The notes under the pieces are model-generated. The model ran no database searches. It was given only the letters and a program-made list of their open reading frames with translations, and had not been told where the DNA came from. Positions 1 to 13,840 of a stretch of DNA of 64,000 nucleotides are shown here, piece by piece. The DNA is from Mycobacterium sp. D16Q13 (GTDB taxonomy: Bacteria > Actinomycetota > Actinomycetes > Mycobacteriales > Mycobacteriaceae), in the NCBI RefSeq assembly GCF_002013375.1, contig NZ_MAEW01000014.1, forward strand, positions 1 through 64,000, read 5' to 3'. Positions within the stretch are counted from its first letter, which is position 1. Each line of letters begins with the position of its first letter. The position numbers and the translations under genes are program-made.

Positions 1-1
1 G

Positions 2-235
2 TCGGCGCGCGAGTACTCGGTGCTGTACGGCTTGTCCGAGTCCCGGCAGCGGCTCCTTCCCGAACACGCGGTGGTGCTGCATCCGGGTCCGATGCTGCGC
101 GGCATGGAAATCGCGTCCTCCGTGGCTGATTCTTCGCAATCCGCTGTTCTGCAACAGGTATCGAATGGAGTGCATATTCGTATGGCCGTGCTGTTCCACC
201 TCCTGGTGGGTTCGGATGAGGCGGTACCCGCATGA
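2..235 (+). CDS. pyrB: Aspartate carbamoyltransferase, C-terminal part (cut by window start)
   Basis: This is the last 77 codons of a gene that enters from the left edge. The frame opens at base 2 with no start codon and reads [15 protein letters not shown], then [11 protein letters not shown] and a helical end [14 protein letters not shown]. That is the C-terminus of the PyrB catalytic chain, which condenses carbamoyl phosphate with aspartate in UMP synthesis. The HPGP(M/L)xRG segment carries residues that close the active site. Its stop overlaps the pyrC start by 4 bp (ATGA), so the two are translationally coupled. Identity rests on this tail plus the pyrC-carAB-pyrF context. The N-terminal domain and any upstream pyrR are outside the window. 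Confidence 0.93.
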   Translation, partial: SAREYSVLYGLSESRQRLLPEHAVVLHPGPMLRGMEIASSVADSSQSAVLQQVSNGVHIRMAVLFHLLVGSDEAVPA

Positions 236-1533
236 GTGTCTTGATCAAGGGCGTACTGCTGTACGGGGAGGGCGAGCAGGTTGACGTCCTCGTCGAGGAC
301 GGCCAGATCGCCCGCATCGAGGCCGGTATTGGGCCGGGCATCGAGACGGAGGTCGACACGGCCATCGAAGCGCCCGGTCAGGTGCTGCTGCCCGGGTTCG
401 TCGACCTGCACACGCATCTGCGCGAGCCTGGCCGTGAAGACACCGAGACCATCGATTCCGGTTCGGCGGCAGCGGCTTTGGGGGGCTACACCGCCGTCTT
501 CGCGATGGCCAACACCAACCCCGTGGCGGATAGCCCCGTCGTGACCGATCACGTGTGGCAGCGCGGCCAGCAGGTAGGACTTGTCGATGTGCATCCGGTG
601 GGTGCCGTCACGGTCGGGCTGGAAGGCAAGCAGCTCACCGAGATGGCGATGATGGCGCGTGGCGCGGGCCGGGTACGGATGTTCTCCGATGACGGCAAGT
701 GCGTGCACGATCCGCTGATCATGCGACGTGCGCTGGAGTATGCCAAGGGTTTGGGTGTGCTCATCGCTCAGCATGCCGAGGAACCGCGGCTGACCGTCGG
801 CTCCGTGGCACACGAGGGCGCCCATGCGGCCAAGCTGGGCCTGACCGGATGGCCCCGCGCCGCCGAGGAATCCATCGTCGCGCGGGATGCGATTTTGTCC
901 CGTGACAGCGGTGCCCCGGTGCACATCTGTCACGCGTCCACCGCCGGAACCGTTGAGTTGCTCAAATGGGCCAAGGGGCAAGGAATTTCCATCACCGCCG
1001 AGGTGACTCCGCATCACTTGTTACTTGACGACAGCCGGCTCGCCTCCTACGACGGTGTGTACCGCGTGAACCCGCCGTTGCGGGAGTCCACCGACGCCGA
1101 AGCATTGCGTCGGGCCCTCGCCGATGGCGTGATCGACTGTGTGGCGACCGACCACGCGCCGCATGCCGACCACGAGAAATGTTGCGAGTTCGCCGCGGCC
1201 CGCCCGGGCATGCTCGGGTTGCAGACCGCGCTGTCCGTGGTCGTCGAGACCATGGTGAAACCCGGGTTGCTGACCTGGCGCGACATCGCCAGGGTGATGA
1301 GCGAGCGTCCGGCGCAGATCGTCGGCCTGCCCGATCAGGGGCGCCCGATCGCCGTCGGCGAACCCGCCAACCTGACGATCGTTGACCCCGACGCCACCTG
1401 GACCGTCACGGGTGATGGATTGGCCAGTAAGTCGGCCAACACCCCATTCGAATCGATGACGTTGCCTGCCATCGTGACTGCGACGCTGCTGCGCGGCCGG
1501 GTGACTGCGCGGGACGGCAAGGTGGCGCTGTGA
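232..1533 (+). CDS. pyrC: Dihydroorotase
   Basis: This 433-residue amidohydrolase cyclises carbamoyl aspartate to dihydroorotate, the third step of UMP synthesis. The metal-binding signature [10 protein letters not shown] follows a short beta-rich N-terminal segment. The other barrel ligands are visible as FSDDG, AQHAEE, HICHAS and ATDHAPHA, so all expected zinc ligands and the catalytic aspartate are present. Length and motifs fit the class I (Gram-positive/actinobacterial) family. The ATG overlaps the pyrB stop (ATGA) and the stop overlaps the GTG of the next gene (GTGA). Because a dihydropyrimidinase paralogue lies at 14839, I separated the two by the LREPG motif and operon context; this one is biosynthetic. 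Confidence 0.96.
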   Translation: MSVLIKGVLLYGEGEQVDVLVEDGQIARIEAGIGPGIETEVDTAIEAPGQVLLPGFVDLHTHLREPGREDTETIDSGSAAAALGGYTAVFAMANTNPVADSPVVTDHVWQRGQQVGLVDVHPVGAVTVGLEGKQLTEMAMMARGAGRVRMFSDDGKCVHDPLIMRRALEYAKGLGVLIAQHAEEPRLTVGSVAHEGAHAAKLGLTGWPRAAEESIVARDAILSRDSGAPVHICHASTAGTVELLKWAKGQGISITAEVTPHHLLLDDSRLASYDGVYRVNPPLRESTDAEALRRALADGVIDCVATDHAPHADHEKCCEFAAARPGMLGLQTALSVVVETMVKPGLLTWRDIARVMSERPAQIVGLPDQGRPIAVGEPANLTIVDPDATWTVTGDGLASKSANTPFESMTLPAIVTATLLRGRVTARDGKVAL

Positions 1534-2027
1534 ACCACGGAGACTTCATTGGTGCGCTCATCATGGCGGGCGCCTCGCTTACCTTGTCCGTGCTGCTCTT
1601 CCGATTGATGTGGCGCGGCTGGCGGGCGCGTGCGCAGCGCCAGGCCGACAGCGTCGGAGAGCTGCCCGCCGTGCCCGCCGAGCGCGGTGACATCGTCATC
1701 GAACCCGCCGACGGTCTCTACGTCGGCAGTACCATCGCGCCGGACTGGCAAGATCGGATCGCGGTGGGCGACTTGGGCTACCGGGCGAGCGCCACCTTGA
1801 CTCGATACACCGGCGGAGTCCTGCTGGAGCGCAGCGGAACCGCAGACATCTGGATACCCGCAGATGTCATCACCGAGATCCGTACGGCAAAGGCGCTGGC
1901 GGGCAAGGTACTTACCCACGACGGAATTCTCGCGATTCGGTGGCGGCTGCCCTCGGGCGTCGAGATCGACACCGGATTTTTGGCACGACCGCGAAGCGAA
2001 TACGAGGAATGGAAGCAGGCGTCATGA
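1530..2027 (+). CDS. Small single-pass membrane protein with PH-like domain (Rv1382-like)
   Basis: This 165-residue protein has one N-terminal transmembrane helix (about residues 8-27, [20 protein letters not shown]) followed by Arg-rich stop-transfer residues. A cytoplasmic beta-rich domain of about 100 residues contains a [14 protein letters not shown] segment typical of the mycobacterial proteins kept between pyrC and carA. No catalytic motif is visible. It overlaps pyrC (GTGA) and carA (ATGA), so it is co-translated with the pyrimidine enzymes, yet its function is unknown. A membrane anchor or regulator for the pathway is only a guess. A protein of similar size and type follows ribH at 38037. 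Confidence 0.85.
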   Translation: MNHGDFIGALIMAGASLTLSVLLFRLMWRGWRARAQRQADSVGELPAVPAERGDIVIEPADGLYVGSTIAPDWQDRIAVGDLGYRASATLTRYTGGVLLERSGTADIWIPADVITEIRTAKALAGKVLTHDGILAIRWRLPSGVEIDTGFLARPRSEYEEWKQAS

Positions 2028-3153
2028 GTGACAAGGCGGTGCTCGTTCTCGAAGACGGGCGGGTGTTCACCGGTAAGCCGTTCGGTGCGGTGGGTGAAAC
2101 CCTCGGCGAGGCGGTGTTCTGCACGGCCATGTCCGGTTATCAAGAAACCCTGACCGACCCGAGCTATCACCGGCAGATTGTGGTGGCGACAGCGCCGCAG
2201 ATCGGCAACACCGGGTGGAACGACGAGGATGACGAGAGTCGCGGCGGCAAGATCTGGGTTGCCGGATACGCGGTGCGAGATCCCTCCAACCGGGTATCGA
2301 ATTGGCGGGCCACGGGTTCCCTCGACGATGCCCTCAAGAAGCAGCACGTCGTCGGCATCGCCGGAATCGACACCCGCGCCGTCGTCCGTCACCTGCGTAC
2401 CCGCGGTTCGATGAAGGCGGGGATCTTCAGCGGTACCGTCGCCGACGCGCCCACCGACTTCCTGCTCTCGCGCGTCAACGGCCAGCCCTCAATGCTGGGT
2501 GCGGACCTGGCCGGCGAGGTGAGCACCGACGACACCTACATCGTGGAACCCGAAGGTGCGCATCGGTTTACCGTGGCGGCTCTGGACCTGGGGATCAAGA
2601 CCAACACTCCACGCAACTTCACGCAACGCGGTATCCGGGTGCAGGTGGTGCCCTCGTCCATCAGCCCGGACGAGCTGCTCGCGTTGGCGCCCGACGGCGT
2701 GTTCCTGTCCAACGGGCCGGGCGACCCGGCCACCGCGGATCATGTGGTGGCGGTGACGCAGGCGGTGCTGCAACAGAAGATCCCGCTGTTCGGCATCTGC
2801 TTCGGCAATCAGCTGCTGGGCCGGGCACTGGGTCGGTCCACCTACAAGATGACCTTCGGGCATCGCGGCATCAACATCCCGGTCATCGACCACTCGACCG
2901 GCCGGGTCGCGATCACCGCGCAGAACCACGGCTTCGCCCTCGAAGGTGAAGCAGGCGAGCAGTTCGACACGCCGTTCGGGCGCGCCGAGGTCAGCCACAC
3001 CTGCGCCAACGATGGCACGGTGGAAGGGATCCGGCTGTTGGACGGATCGGCTTTCTCGGTGCAGTACCACCCGGAGGCGGCGGCCGGACCTCATGACGCC
3101 GAGTACCTGTTCGATCAGTTCGTTACGTCACTTGAGAATCGGGGTAACCGCTG

Positions 3154-3154
<1 letters not shown>
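2024..3154 (+). CDS. carA: Carbamoyl-phosphate synthase small (glutaminase) subunit
   Basis: The 376-residue protein hydrolyses glutamine and channels ammonia to CarB. An N-terminal small-chain domain starts [18 protein letters not shown]. The class I glutamine amidotransferase domain has the oxyanion motif SNGPGDP, the nucleophile elbow [11 protein letters not shown] and the catalytic His/Glu in QYHPEA. I chose the ATG at 2024 because it overlaps the preceding stop (ATGA) and matches the family N-terminus, although the frame stays open upstream to 1940. The stop overlaps the carB ATG at 3154. In the family the nucleophile motif is often GxCLG; here it reads GICFG, which is common in actinobacteria. 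Confidence 0.96.
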
Positions 3155-6488
<3,334 letters not shown>

Positions 6489-6492
<4 letters not shown>

Positions 6493-7307
6493 CGTTCGGC
6501 GCACGGCTGCGGGCGGCCACCGCATCCCGCGGCCCGCTGTGCGTGGGCATCGACCCGCATCCGGAGCTGCTGCGCGCCTGGGGGCTGGATGTCAATGCGT
6601 CGGGCCTGGCCAGATTTAGCGATATCTGCGTGGAGGCCTTCGCCGAGGTGGCGATCGTCAAACCGCAGGTGGCGTTTTTCGAAACCTATGGTGCGGCAGG
6701 GTATTCGGTACTCGAACGAGTTATCGCCGGGCTGCGTGAGGCCGGGGTGTTGCTGCTGGCCGACGCGAAGCGCGGCGACATCGGATCGACCATGGCTGCA
6801 TATGCGCAGGCCTGGCTGGGTGATTCTCCGTTGAGCTCCGATGCCGTCACCGCCTCGCCGTATCTGGGCTTCGGGTCGTTATCTCCGCTGCTGGACCTGG
6901 CGCGTGAACGCGATCGTGGTGTCTTCGTCCTCGCCGCGACCTCCAATCCGGAAGCACCTCCCGTACAGCGGGCGCGCACCGGAGACGCGACCGTCGCGCA
7001 AGCGATGGTGGATCAGGTGGCCGCGCTGAACGCCGAGGAGACCGGTCCGGGATCCATGGGTGTGGTGGTCGGGGTAACCGTCACCGATCCGCCGGACTTG
7101 TCGTCGATTGGCGGCCCCGTGCTTGTCCCGGGGCTCGGCGCCCAGGGGGGTAGGCCCGGCGATCTGCGTGGCTTAGGCGGGGCGCCGGGATCGCTTCTGC
7201 TGCCCGCGGTCTCGCGCGAGGTGCTACGCGAAGGCCCTGACGTCTCGGCGCTGCGTGCGGCGGTGTCACGGCTGCGGGACAGCGTGGCCTATCTGCTTGA
7301 CGAGTGA
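6489..7307 (+). CDS. pyrF: Orotidine 5'-phosphate decarboxylase
   Basis: The 272-residue enzyme decarboxylates OMP to UMP, closing the pathway. [10 protein letters not shown] near the start and [18 protein letters not shown] (active-site DxKxxD lysine and aspartates) identify the type 2 family used by mycobacteria. [10 protein letters not shown] forms the phosphate-binding end. The true start is the GTG at 6489 overlapping the carB stop; a longer reading that begins at 6381 would run inside carB. It is the last gene of the operon, and its 3' end overlaps a convergent acyltransferase gene by 19 bp. pyrD and pyrE are not in this window. Confidence 0.95.
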
Positions 7308-8608
7308 ACAAGCGGAAGCTGAGCTTCTGATCTATTCACTGTGCCGGGCAACGTCTTTCGGCAGAGTATGCGCGCAGCGGCCAGTGGTATCAGTGACGCG
7401 ACAACGACCCACCGTCCTGCGGGTGTGAATCCGCCCCAGCCCGGATTGATGACGTAGATCCGGGTATAGACAAGCGTCAGGATGGCGCCGATCAGCACGA
7501 GGACGCCGACCGCGATATCGCGCCCCTTACTCATCGGCGGGATGGGGCGGTCCCACCACGGCAGCGCGCGGCGTTCGGTGGCCCGCAGCGGGACGAAGAA
7601 GACGGCCACGATGGCGCATACGATCGCCAGGCGCAGCACGTTTCCGGGCCAGTACCAGCCATCGCGCGGGCTCACCAATCCGATATGCAGGGCCAGGTAG
7701 ACCCCGTAGGACAACAGGAACGTGACCACCCAGTGCCACAGGTAGATCGTCATGCTGCCGCTGGTGCACAGCTCCACGAATCTCCAGGTGCGTGCCCCCT
7801 GTAGCCGGCGATTGATGGCCGGTGCCAGCGCGATCACCACCAGGCACTCGACTATTGCGCTCGTCGCGAGGAGCAAGGTCGGCGGCATGTTGGCGATCAG
7901 TCCCGTCGGGTACGGCCCCAGGATGGCCAGTGCCACGGTGGCGCCGAGGGCGACGGCCGCGGCTGCCAGCGCCACCCGGCGGGGGATGAGCCTGCGCTGA
8001 TAGGCGATGCCCAACGCGGCGGGGACAAGCCACATGAAGATCATGTTGATCCAGCCGGTCATCACCCAGGTGTCGGTAACGACGCTGATGGTGTCGATCA
8101 GGGCCGTGAACAGGCACATTGCCGCGATGAACCCGCCGAGTCGGCGTCCCGTGCGAATGCGGGCCAGCCAGGGCATGAACGCCAGCGTCAGCAGATAGGC
8201 GCCGACGTACCAGAGCAGCTCGATATGGCGCATCTCGAGATACAAGAGTTGTCGGGAGTTGCCCATGGTGATGCGCAGCAAGGTGGTCACCAGCGCCACG
8301 AATGCGAGGAAGTAGAAGACCGGACGGAAGAGCCGCGTCGTCCGGCTCATCAGAAACTGCCCCCACGACCTACCGGACTCCCAGGAGTGAAGATTAGCTG
8401 CGGCGCCCGCGAAGAAGAACAGGGGCATCAGTGGGATCAGCCAAAACAGCCAGTGCACGTTGTAATTCGCTGACATAGCCGGTTTGCCCTTGATGAGGGT
8501 AGGGCTGCCCGCGAGGACGTGGTAGGCCACGACCGTGGCCAGTGACACGAGCCTCACGGCATCCAATACCCGATCACGCTCACGTGATGGGTGCATGACG
8601 TCACCCAT
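7289..8608 (-). CDS. Multi-pass membrane acyltransferase, acyltransferase-3 family
   Basis: This predicted integral membrane protein of about 439 residues has roughly ten hydrophobic segments. The first reads [20 protein letters not shown], matching the family's conserved first helix in which an Arg and the His are thought to be catalytic. Such proteins O-acylate sugars or lipids of the cell envelope; the acceptor cannot be read from sequence. I preferred the ATG at 8608 (MGDVMHPS); 8596 is an alternative, and a reading from 8800 adds a charged, non-homologous-looking tail. It sits alone and converges on pyrF, overlapping it by 19 bp. In M. tuberculosis this slot between pyrF and mihF holds PE15/PPE20. 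Confidence 0.85.
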   Translation of the reverse strand: MGDVMHPSRERDRVLDAVRLVSLATVVAYHVLAGSPTLIKGKPAMSANYNVHWLFWLIPLMPLFFFAGAAANLHSWESGRSWGQFLMSRTTRLFRPVFYFLAFVALVTTLLRITMGNSRQLLYLEMRHIELLWYVGAYLLTLAFMPWLARIRTGRRLGGFIAAMCLFTALIDTISVVTDTWVMTGWINMIFMWLVPAALGIAYQRRLIPRRVALAAAAVALGATVALAILGPYPTGLIANMPPTLLLATSAIVECLVVIALAPAINRRLQGARTWRFVELCTSGSMTIYLWHWVVTFLLSYGVYLALHIGLVSPRDGWYWPGNVLRLAIVCAIVAVFFVPLRATERRALPWWDRPIPPMSKGRDIAVGVLVLIGAILTLVYTRIYVINPGWGGFTPAGRWVVVASLIPLAAARILCRKTLPGTVNRSEAQLPLVHSSSR

Positions 8609-9066
8609 ATGGCGCACCCTACCCAGCAACTGCCGTGCCTTGCTCAGCAGCTTCACGGGGTGCCTCGTCGCCGGCTTTCTCACCTGCGTCTCTTCAACTG
8701 GACGTTGACGGGTCGCGACACGCGCAACACGAGATTCACACAAGATTTTCAGTTTGCCCTCACGGCAATCACGGTTTGCTTGTCTCCGGTTCAGGGACAA
8801 GAATTACTGGTATTGTCAACTCTGAACGAAATACGCAGGGAGGCAATAGCTTTCATTGGCGACCTGCAGAAATGCCGGGTGGGAACGGGTGAACGCGATG
8901 GTTGCTCGGCAGGATCGCCCGCGGCCCCTCTAGCAGGCGATTTTCACCGAGAACAGGGGGGTGGGGTTCACATATGTCGGTTGGCGTGGGTACGGTCGCT
9001 GTCGCTGGCTGGTTGTTTTCCAGCCGATCAGAAAAACCGACGAGTTTCGTATGAGACGGAGGAATC
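8609..9066. other. 458-bp divergent intergenic region upstream of mihF
   Basis: This spacer separates the divergent acyltransferase and mihF genes and must hold promoters for both. It has AT-richer stretches (about 8730-8870) unlike the flanking coding DNA. A short inverted repeat, GACAA-N12-TTGTC, lies around 8799-8820. A six-base-pair hairpin (GGCTGG, loop TTGTTTT, CCAGCC) lies about 9008-9026, some 40 bp before the mihF start, probably within its leader. Open frames here are short and lack ribosome sites; I see no convincing gene. Confidence 0.5.
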
Positions 9067-9384
9067 GTGGCCCTTCCACAGTTGACTGACGAGCAGCGTG
9101 CCGCCGCGTTGGCGAAGGCGGCTGCCGCCCGCCGCGCCCGGGCCGAGCTCAAGGAAAAGCTCAAGAAAGGTGGCACCAATCTCAAGCAGGTGCTCAAGGA
9201 CGCCGAGACCGATGAGGTCCTGGGCAAGATGAAGGTTTCTGCACTGCTGGAAGCCCTGCCCAAGGTCGGCAAGGTCAAGGCGCAGGAGATCATGACCGAG
9301 CTGGAGATCGCCCCGACCCGCCGTTTGCGTGGTCTTGGTGACCGTCAGCGCAAGGCGCTGTTGGAGCGGTTCGACTTCTCCTGA
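9067..9384 (+). CDS. mihF: Mycobacterial integration host factor, nucleoid-associated protein
   Basis: This 105-residue basic protein binds DNA without sequence specificity, compacts the nucleoid, and in mycobacteriophage L5 integration acts as host factor. It opens [19 protein letters not shown], has an Ala/Arg/Lys-rich N-terminal helix, then [21 protein letters not shown] (helix-hairpin-helix-like DNA contact) and ends [18 protein letters not shown], all hallmarks of the actinobacterial IHF family. The 105-residue form matches the processed, essential size. The GTG start at 9067 is preceded by GACGGAGGAATC, a good ribosome site. It is unrelated to the HU-like IHF of Proteobacteria. gmk follows after 10 bp. 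Confidence 0.95.
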   Translation: MALPQLTDEQRAAALAKAAAARRARAELKEKLKKGGTNLKQVLKDAETDEVLGKMKVSALLEALPKVGKVKAQEIMTELEIAPTRRLRGLGDRQRKALLERFDFS

Positions 9385-9394
9385 TCTTCTCCAG

Positions 9395-9964
9395 ATGACA
9401 GCTTCGATGAGGGGCCGGGTAGTAGTCCTATCCGGCCCCTCAGCCGTCGGCAAGTCCACCGTCGTGCGTCGCCTGCGCGATGACGTACAAGGCCTCTTCT
9501 TCAGCGTCTCCGCCACGACCAGGGCCCCGAGGCCCGGGGAAGTGGACGGCGTCGACTACCACTTCGTCACCGCCGAAGAGTTCCAGCGGCTCATTGACAC
9601 CGGTGCGCTGCTGGAATGGGCCGATATCCACGGTGGATTGCAGCGTTCGGGAACTCCGGCCGCGCCGGTCCGCGAAGCGATGGAGGCCGGTCGCCCGACC
9701 CTCATCGAGGTCGACCTGGCCGGGGCCCGTGCCATCAAGGCCGCACTTCCGCAGGCTCTGACGGTCTTCCTGTCTCCGCCGAGCTGGGACGCGCTGGTGC
9801 AGCGCCTTACCGGCCGAGGCACCGAATCAGAGGCCGTGATCGCCCGGCGATTGCAAACTGCCGAGGTCGAAATGGCGGCTCAAAGTGACTTTGATGTCGT
9901 CGTCGTCAATGACCAGTTGGAAAATGCCTGCGCACAGTTGGTATCGTTATTGGTCGGACGTTAA
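9395..9964 (+). CDS. gmk: Guanylate kinase
   Basis: This enzyme of about 189 residues phosphorylates GMP to GDP with ATP. The P-loop [14 protein letters not shown] begins about 13 residues in, followed by the GMP-binding stretch [22 protein letters not shown] and the later VFLSPPS and TGRGTE lid region. The start could be the ATG at 9395 or the ATG at 9407; both lie just after mihF, and 9395 has TTCTCCAG upstream rather than a strong ribosome site. M. tuberculosis Gmk has a longer N-terminus, so the start is the weakest part of this call. It is probably co-transcribed with mihF and rpoZ. Confidence 0.94.
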   Translation: MTASMRGRVVVLSGPSAVGKSTVVRRLRDDVQGLFFSVSATTRAPRPGEVDGVDYHFVTAEEFQRLIDTGALLEWADIHGGLQRSGTPAAPVREAMEAGRPTLIEVDLAGARAIKAALPQALTVFLSPPSWDALVQRLTGRGTESEAVIARRLQTAEVEMAAQSDFDVVVVNDQLENACAQLVSLLVGR

Positions 9965-10042
9965 CCGGCAGCGCATCAACAGACACTGCGAACACCGCGC
10001 CAGCCATACTCAGCGCCATCTACCTATCCAGGAGATTTCTTA

Positions 10043-10351
10043 GTGAGCACCTCCCAGACCGACGTCATCGTCGAACCGGGCACCGAAAGCTACGACGCCG
10101 CTCTCGACACGCCGCTGGGTATCACCAACCCGCCGATTGACGAGCTGCTGGCGCGGGCATCGAGCAAGTACGCGCTCGTGATCTACGCAGCCAAGCGCGC
10201 CCGCCAGATCAACGACTACTACAACCAGCTGGGCGACGGCATCCTCGAGTACGTGGGTCCGCTGGTCGAGCCGGGTCTGCAGGAGAAGCCGCTGTCGATC
10301 GCGCTGCGCGAGATCCACGGCGACCTGCTTGAGCACACCGAAGGCGAGTAG
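10043..10351 (+). CDS. rpoZ: DNA-directed RNA polymerase omega subunit
   Basis: The 102-residue omega subunit chaperones the beta-prime subunit into RNA polymerase. The conserved omega fold shows as [32 protein letters not shown], where the R/A-K-RARQI helix is the family signature, followed by actinobacterial C-terminal residues ([16 protein letters not shown]). The GTG start has a strong AGGAG ribosome site (10030-10034). Position between gmk and coaBC is standard for actinobacteria and ties stringent control, nucleotide supply and CoA synthesis into one locus. Confidence 0.95.
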   Translation: MSTSQTDVIVEPGTESYDAALDTPLGITNPPIDELLARASSKYALVIYAAKRARQINDYYNQLGDGILEYVGPLVEPGLQEKPLSIALREIHGDLLEHTEGE

Positions 10352-10368
10352 AAGCCAGGACGCCGGTC

Positions 10369-11631
10369 ATGGCCGACCGTAAGCGGATCATCGTCGGAGT
10401 GGGCGGGGGAATTGCCGCCTACAAGGCCTGCACCGTGGTACGCCAGCTCGCGGAGGCCGGACACAGCGTCCGGGTCATTCCCACCGAGTCGGCCCTGCAG
10501 TTCGTGGGTGCCGCAACGTTCGAGGCGCTCTCGGGTGAGCCGGCCCGAACCGGGGTCTTCGATGACGTTCCGGAGGTTCCGCACGTACGGCTCGGGCAGG
10601 ACGCGGACCTGGTCGTGGTCGCGCCTGCCACCGCGGATCTGCTGGCCCGCACGGCCACGGGTCGCGCCGACGATCTGCTGACCGCGACCCTGCTGACTGC
10701 GCGTTGTCCGGTGCTCTTCGCCCCTGCCATGCACACGGAGATGTGGCTGCACGCCGCGACCCAGCACAACGTGTCGACACTGCGTGAGCGCGGCGCCGTT
10801 GTCCTCGAGCCCGCGTCGGGGAGGCTCACCGGTGCCGACACCGGTCCTGGCCGTCTGCCCGAGGCGGAAGAAATCACCACCCTGGCGCAACTGCTACTGG
10901 CCCGCGCGGACGCGCTGCCGCACGATCTGGCCGGGGTACGCGTCCTGGTCACCGCCGGTGGCACGCGCGAGCCGCTGGATCCCGTGCGCTTCATCGGGAA
11001 CCGCAGCTCCGGTAAGCAGGGATACGCGATAGCCCGGGTCGCCGCCCAACGCGGAGCCGAGGTCACGCTTATCGCGGCGCACACCGTTGGGCTGCCAGAT
11101 CCGGCCGGGGTCGATGTGGTGCACATCAGCTCCGCGGCGCAACTGCAGGACGCGGTCACCAAACATGCTCCCGAGGCAGAGGCGTTGATTATGGCCGCGG
11201 CCGTGGCCGATTTCCGGCCCGCCCACGTTGCGACCAGCAAGATCAAAAAGAGCCACAGTCCCGACGGTGAGAACCCCGTCGATGCGCCCATCGAATTGCT
11301 GCGCAACGCTGACGTGCTGGCCGGCGTGGTCCGTGCGCGCACAGACGGGCAGCTGCCCAAGATGCGGGCCATCGTCGGATTCGCCGCCGAAACCGGCGAC
11401 GCCAACGGCGATGTGCTCCACCACGCCCGCACCAAGTTAAAGCGCAAGGGCTGTGATCTGTTGGTAGTCAACGCCGTTGGTGAAGGACGAGCGTTCGAAG
11501 TGGATAGCAACGATGGTTGGCTGCTCTCGGTCCAAAGCGGCGGTGCGGTCTCTGAAGTTGTCCTCGAGCACGGCACCAAAGTTCTGATGGCAAGCCGTAT
11601 TGTGGATGCCGTCGCCGGGCTTTGTCAGTGA
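10369..11631 (+). CDS. coaBC: Bifunctional phosphopantothenoylcysteine decarboxylase / phosphopantothenate-cysteine ligase
   Basis: This 420-residue fusion performs two consecutive CoA-synthesis steps. The N-terminal FMN-dependent CoaC flavoprotein half has VGVGGGIAAYKA, the active-site His in DVPEVPHVRLG, and the substrate loop APAMHTEMW. The C-terminal CoaB half begins near residue 190 with RVLVTAGGTREPLDPVRFI, followed by GNRSSGKQGYAIA, AAAVADFRP and KGCDLLVVN, which binds CTP. Length is typical. It lies 17 bp after rpoZ. A gap of about 80 bp to metK may contain a separate metK promoter, with a CATAAT-like hexamer near 11672. Confidence 0.95.
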   Translation: MADRKRIIVGVGGGIAAYKACTVVRQLAEAGHSVRVIPTESALQFVGAATFEALSGEPARTGVFDDVPEVPHVRLGQDADLVVVAPATADLLARTATGRADDLLTATLLTARCPVLFAPAMHTEMWLHAATQHNVSTLRERGAVVLEPASGRLTGADTGPGRLPEAEEITTLAQLLLARADALPHDLAGVRVLVTAGGTREPLDPVRFIGNRSSGKQGYAIARVAAQRGAEVTLIAAHTVGLPDPAGVDVVHISSAAQLQDAVTKHAPEAEALIMAAAVADFRPAHVATSKIKKSHSPDGENPVDAPIELLRNADVLAGVVRARTDGQLPKMRAIVGFAAETGDANGDVLHHARTKLKRKGCDLLVVNAVGEGRAFEVDSNDGWLLSVQSGGAVSEVVLEHGTKVLMASRIVDAVAGLCQ

Positions 11632-11713
11632 ACCTGACAACCGGGTGTGGCCCCGATCTCAATTCGTCGGCCATAATGATTAGGACACGTAACGATCTGA
11701 AAGGGGCTGCGCT

Positions 11714-12916
<1,203 letters not shown>

Positions 12917-12931
12917 CTTTCCCACAAAGAA

Positions 12932-12970
12932 CGCCGAGTGTGAGCAGAACTGCTCACACTCGGCGTTTTT
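12932..12970. terminator. Strong bidirectional intrinsic terminator after metK
   Basis: A perfect inverted repeat has 16-bp arms at 12932-12947 and 12950-12965 (left arm CGCCGAGTGTGAGCAG) with only AA between them, followed on the + strand by TTTTT. It begins 15 bp after the metK stop and ends 13 bp before the stop of the convergent gene at 12984. The flank on the opposite side reads TTCTTTG on the minus strand, so it may also end the minus-strand transcript. Such clean hairpin/T-tract terminators are uncommon in mycobacteria. Confidence 0.9.
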
Positions 12971-12983
12971 GTCGCACCGGCAC

Positions 12984-13775
12984 TCAGATCAGATAGGGAA
13001 TCAGGGCTTTCCGGTCGGTCGGGTAGTCGGTGAATTTCTCGTGGTACCAACGGTGGGTGGCCAGCGCGCGCGGAATCAGATTGCCGGCGGTGATCAGCAG
13101 GATGGCGATCCCGGGCAGCGCCCAGGTGAGGAGGGCGAATCCGGACCAGGCGATCAGCTCGCCCAGATACGCGGGGCTGGTGACACATCGGAACCCGCCG
13201 CCGAACGGGATGCGGTACTCGACACCGCCGGGGTTCTGCTTGTTACGAAGGTTTCGGACGATCGACTCAGAGCTGAGTAGGAGCGCGAATCCGCACAGGT
13301 AGATGGCCAGGCCCGCCAGGAATCGTGGGTCCCGCAGCCAGGCGCTGTCGTATTGCCCGAAGAAGTCGTGGCTGAAGAGCGTTCCGTTGAGGTACCCATG
13401 CATCGACGTCACGAGCATGCCCATGACGACAACCGAGACGTTGAACGTGCTGCGCTTGCCGGGTACCTGGCGGATGGCAAGAGGGAAGTACCAGCCGCGG
13501 TTGGCGTAGTGCAGCATCCATATCCCGGCAAGAACCAGTGACGTCGGCTCGAAGCGGGCCGGTCCGGTCAGATAGCAGATGAGAAATACCGCGGTCGCCG
13601 GAATCTCCATCAGCCACCAGCCGAGTTTCGGATTCAGATTGAGCCCGAGTTTTGTTGTCGAGAAGCGCCCATACGAACTCTGGGCGAAGAGGCCTCCGAT
13701 GATCACGAATGCCGCGAAGCCGAGTGCCGCCGTCAGCACGGTGTCGTAAACGGTGTTGCCGGTGTACCAGTGCAT
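12984..13775 (-). CDS. Membrane 3-oxo-5-alpha-steroid 4-dehydrogenase (5-alpha-reductase) family protein
   Basis: This 263-residue protein of about six transmembrane segments has the C-terminal signature of steroid 5-alpha-reductases and related methyltransferase-like membrane enzymes: MLHYANRGWYFPL in the middle, FRCVTSPAYLGELIAW, and the end HRWYHEKFTDYPTDRKALIPYLI. Family members reduce a delta-4 double bond of steroids or other enoyl lipids using NADPH. I chose the ATG at 13775 (MHWYTGNTVYDT) with GAGGGAAACGTC before it; the longer frame to 14051 lacks homology. Its promoter region has a 14-bp match to the KstR operator consensus (13827-13840), which supports a steroid or cholesterol link. 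Substrate and direction are inferred, not shown. Confidence 0.8.
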   Translation of the reverse strand: MHWYTGNTVYDTVLTAALGFAAFVIIGGLFAQSSYGRFSTTKLGLNLNPKLGWWLMEIPATAVFLICYLTGPARFEPTSLVLAGIWMLHYANRGWYFPLAIRQVPGKRSTFNVSVVVMGMLVTSMHGYLNGTLFSHDFFGQYDSAWLRDPRFLAGLAIYLCGFALLLSSESIVRNLRNKQNPGGVEYRIPFGGGFRCVTSPAYLGELIAWSGFALLTWALPGIAILLITAGNLIPRALATHRWYHEKFTDYPTDRKALIPYLI

Positions 13776-13826
13776 GACGTTTCCCTCGGTGAGCGGGCGG
13801 CATCGCCCGGATGCGAATCGCAGAAC

Positions 13827-13840
13827 TGTAACGTGTTCTA
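13827..13840. promoter_or_regulatory. KstR-like operator (TNNAACNNGTTNNA match)
   Basis: The 14 bases TGTAACGTGTTCTA fit the published KstR consensus TNNAACNNGTTNNA at all six fixed interior positions plus both outer T/A. KstR is the TetR repressor of mycobacterial cholesterol catabolism. The site lies about 52 bp upstream of the 5-alpha-reductase-like start (13775) and about 107 bp upstream of the divergent beta-ureidopropionase start (13947), so either or both could be controlled. Chance occurrence cannot be excluded from one site. Confidence 0.6.

Noticed and set aside
8591-9085. 164-codon frame between the acyltransferase and mihF
   Set aside because: No ribosome site, cysteine- and serine-scattered sequence without a domain, and it overlaps promoter DNA and the mihF start.
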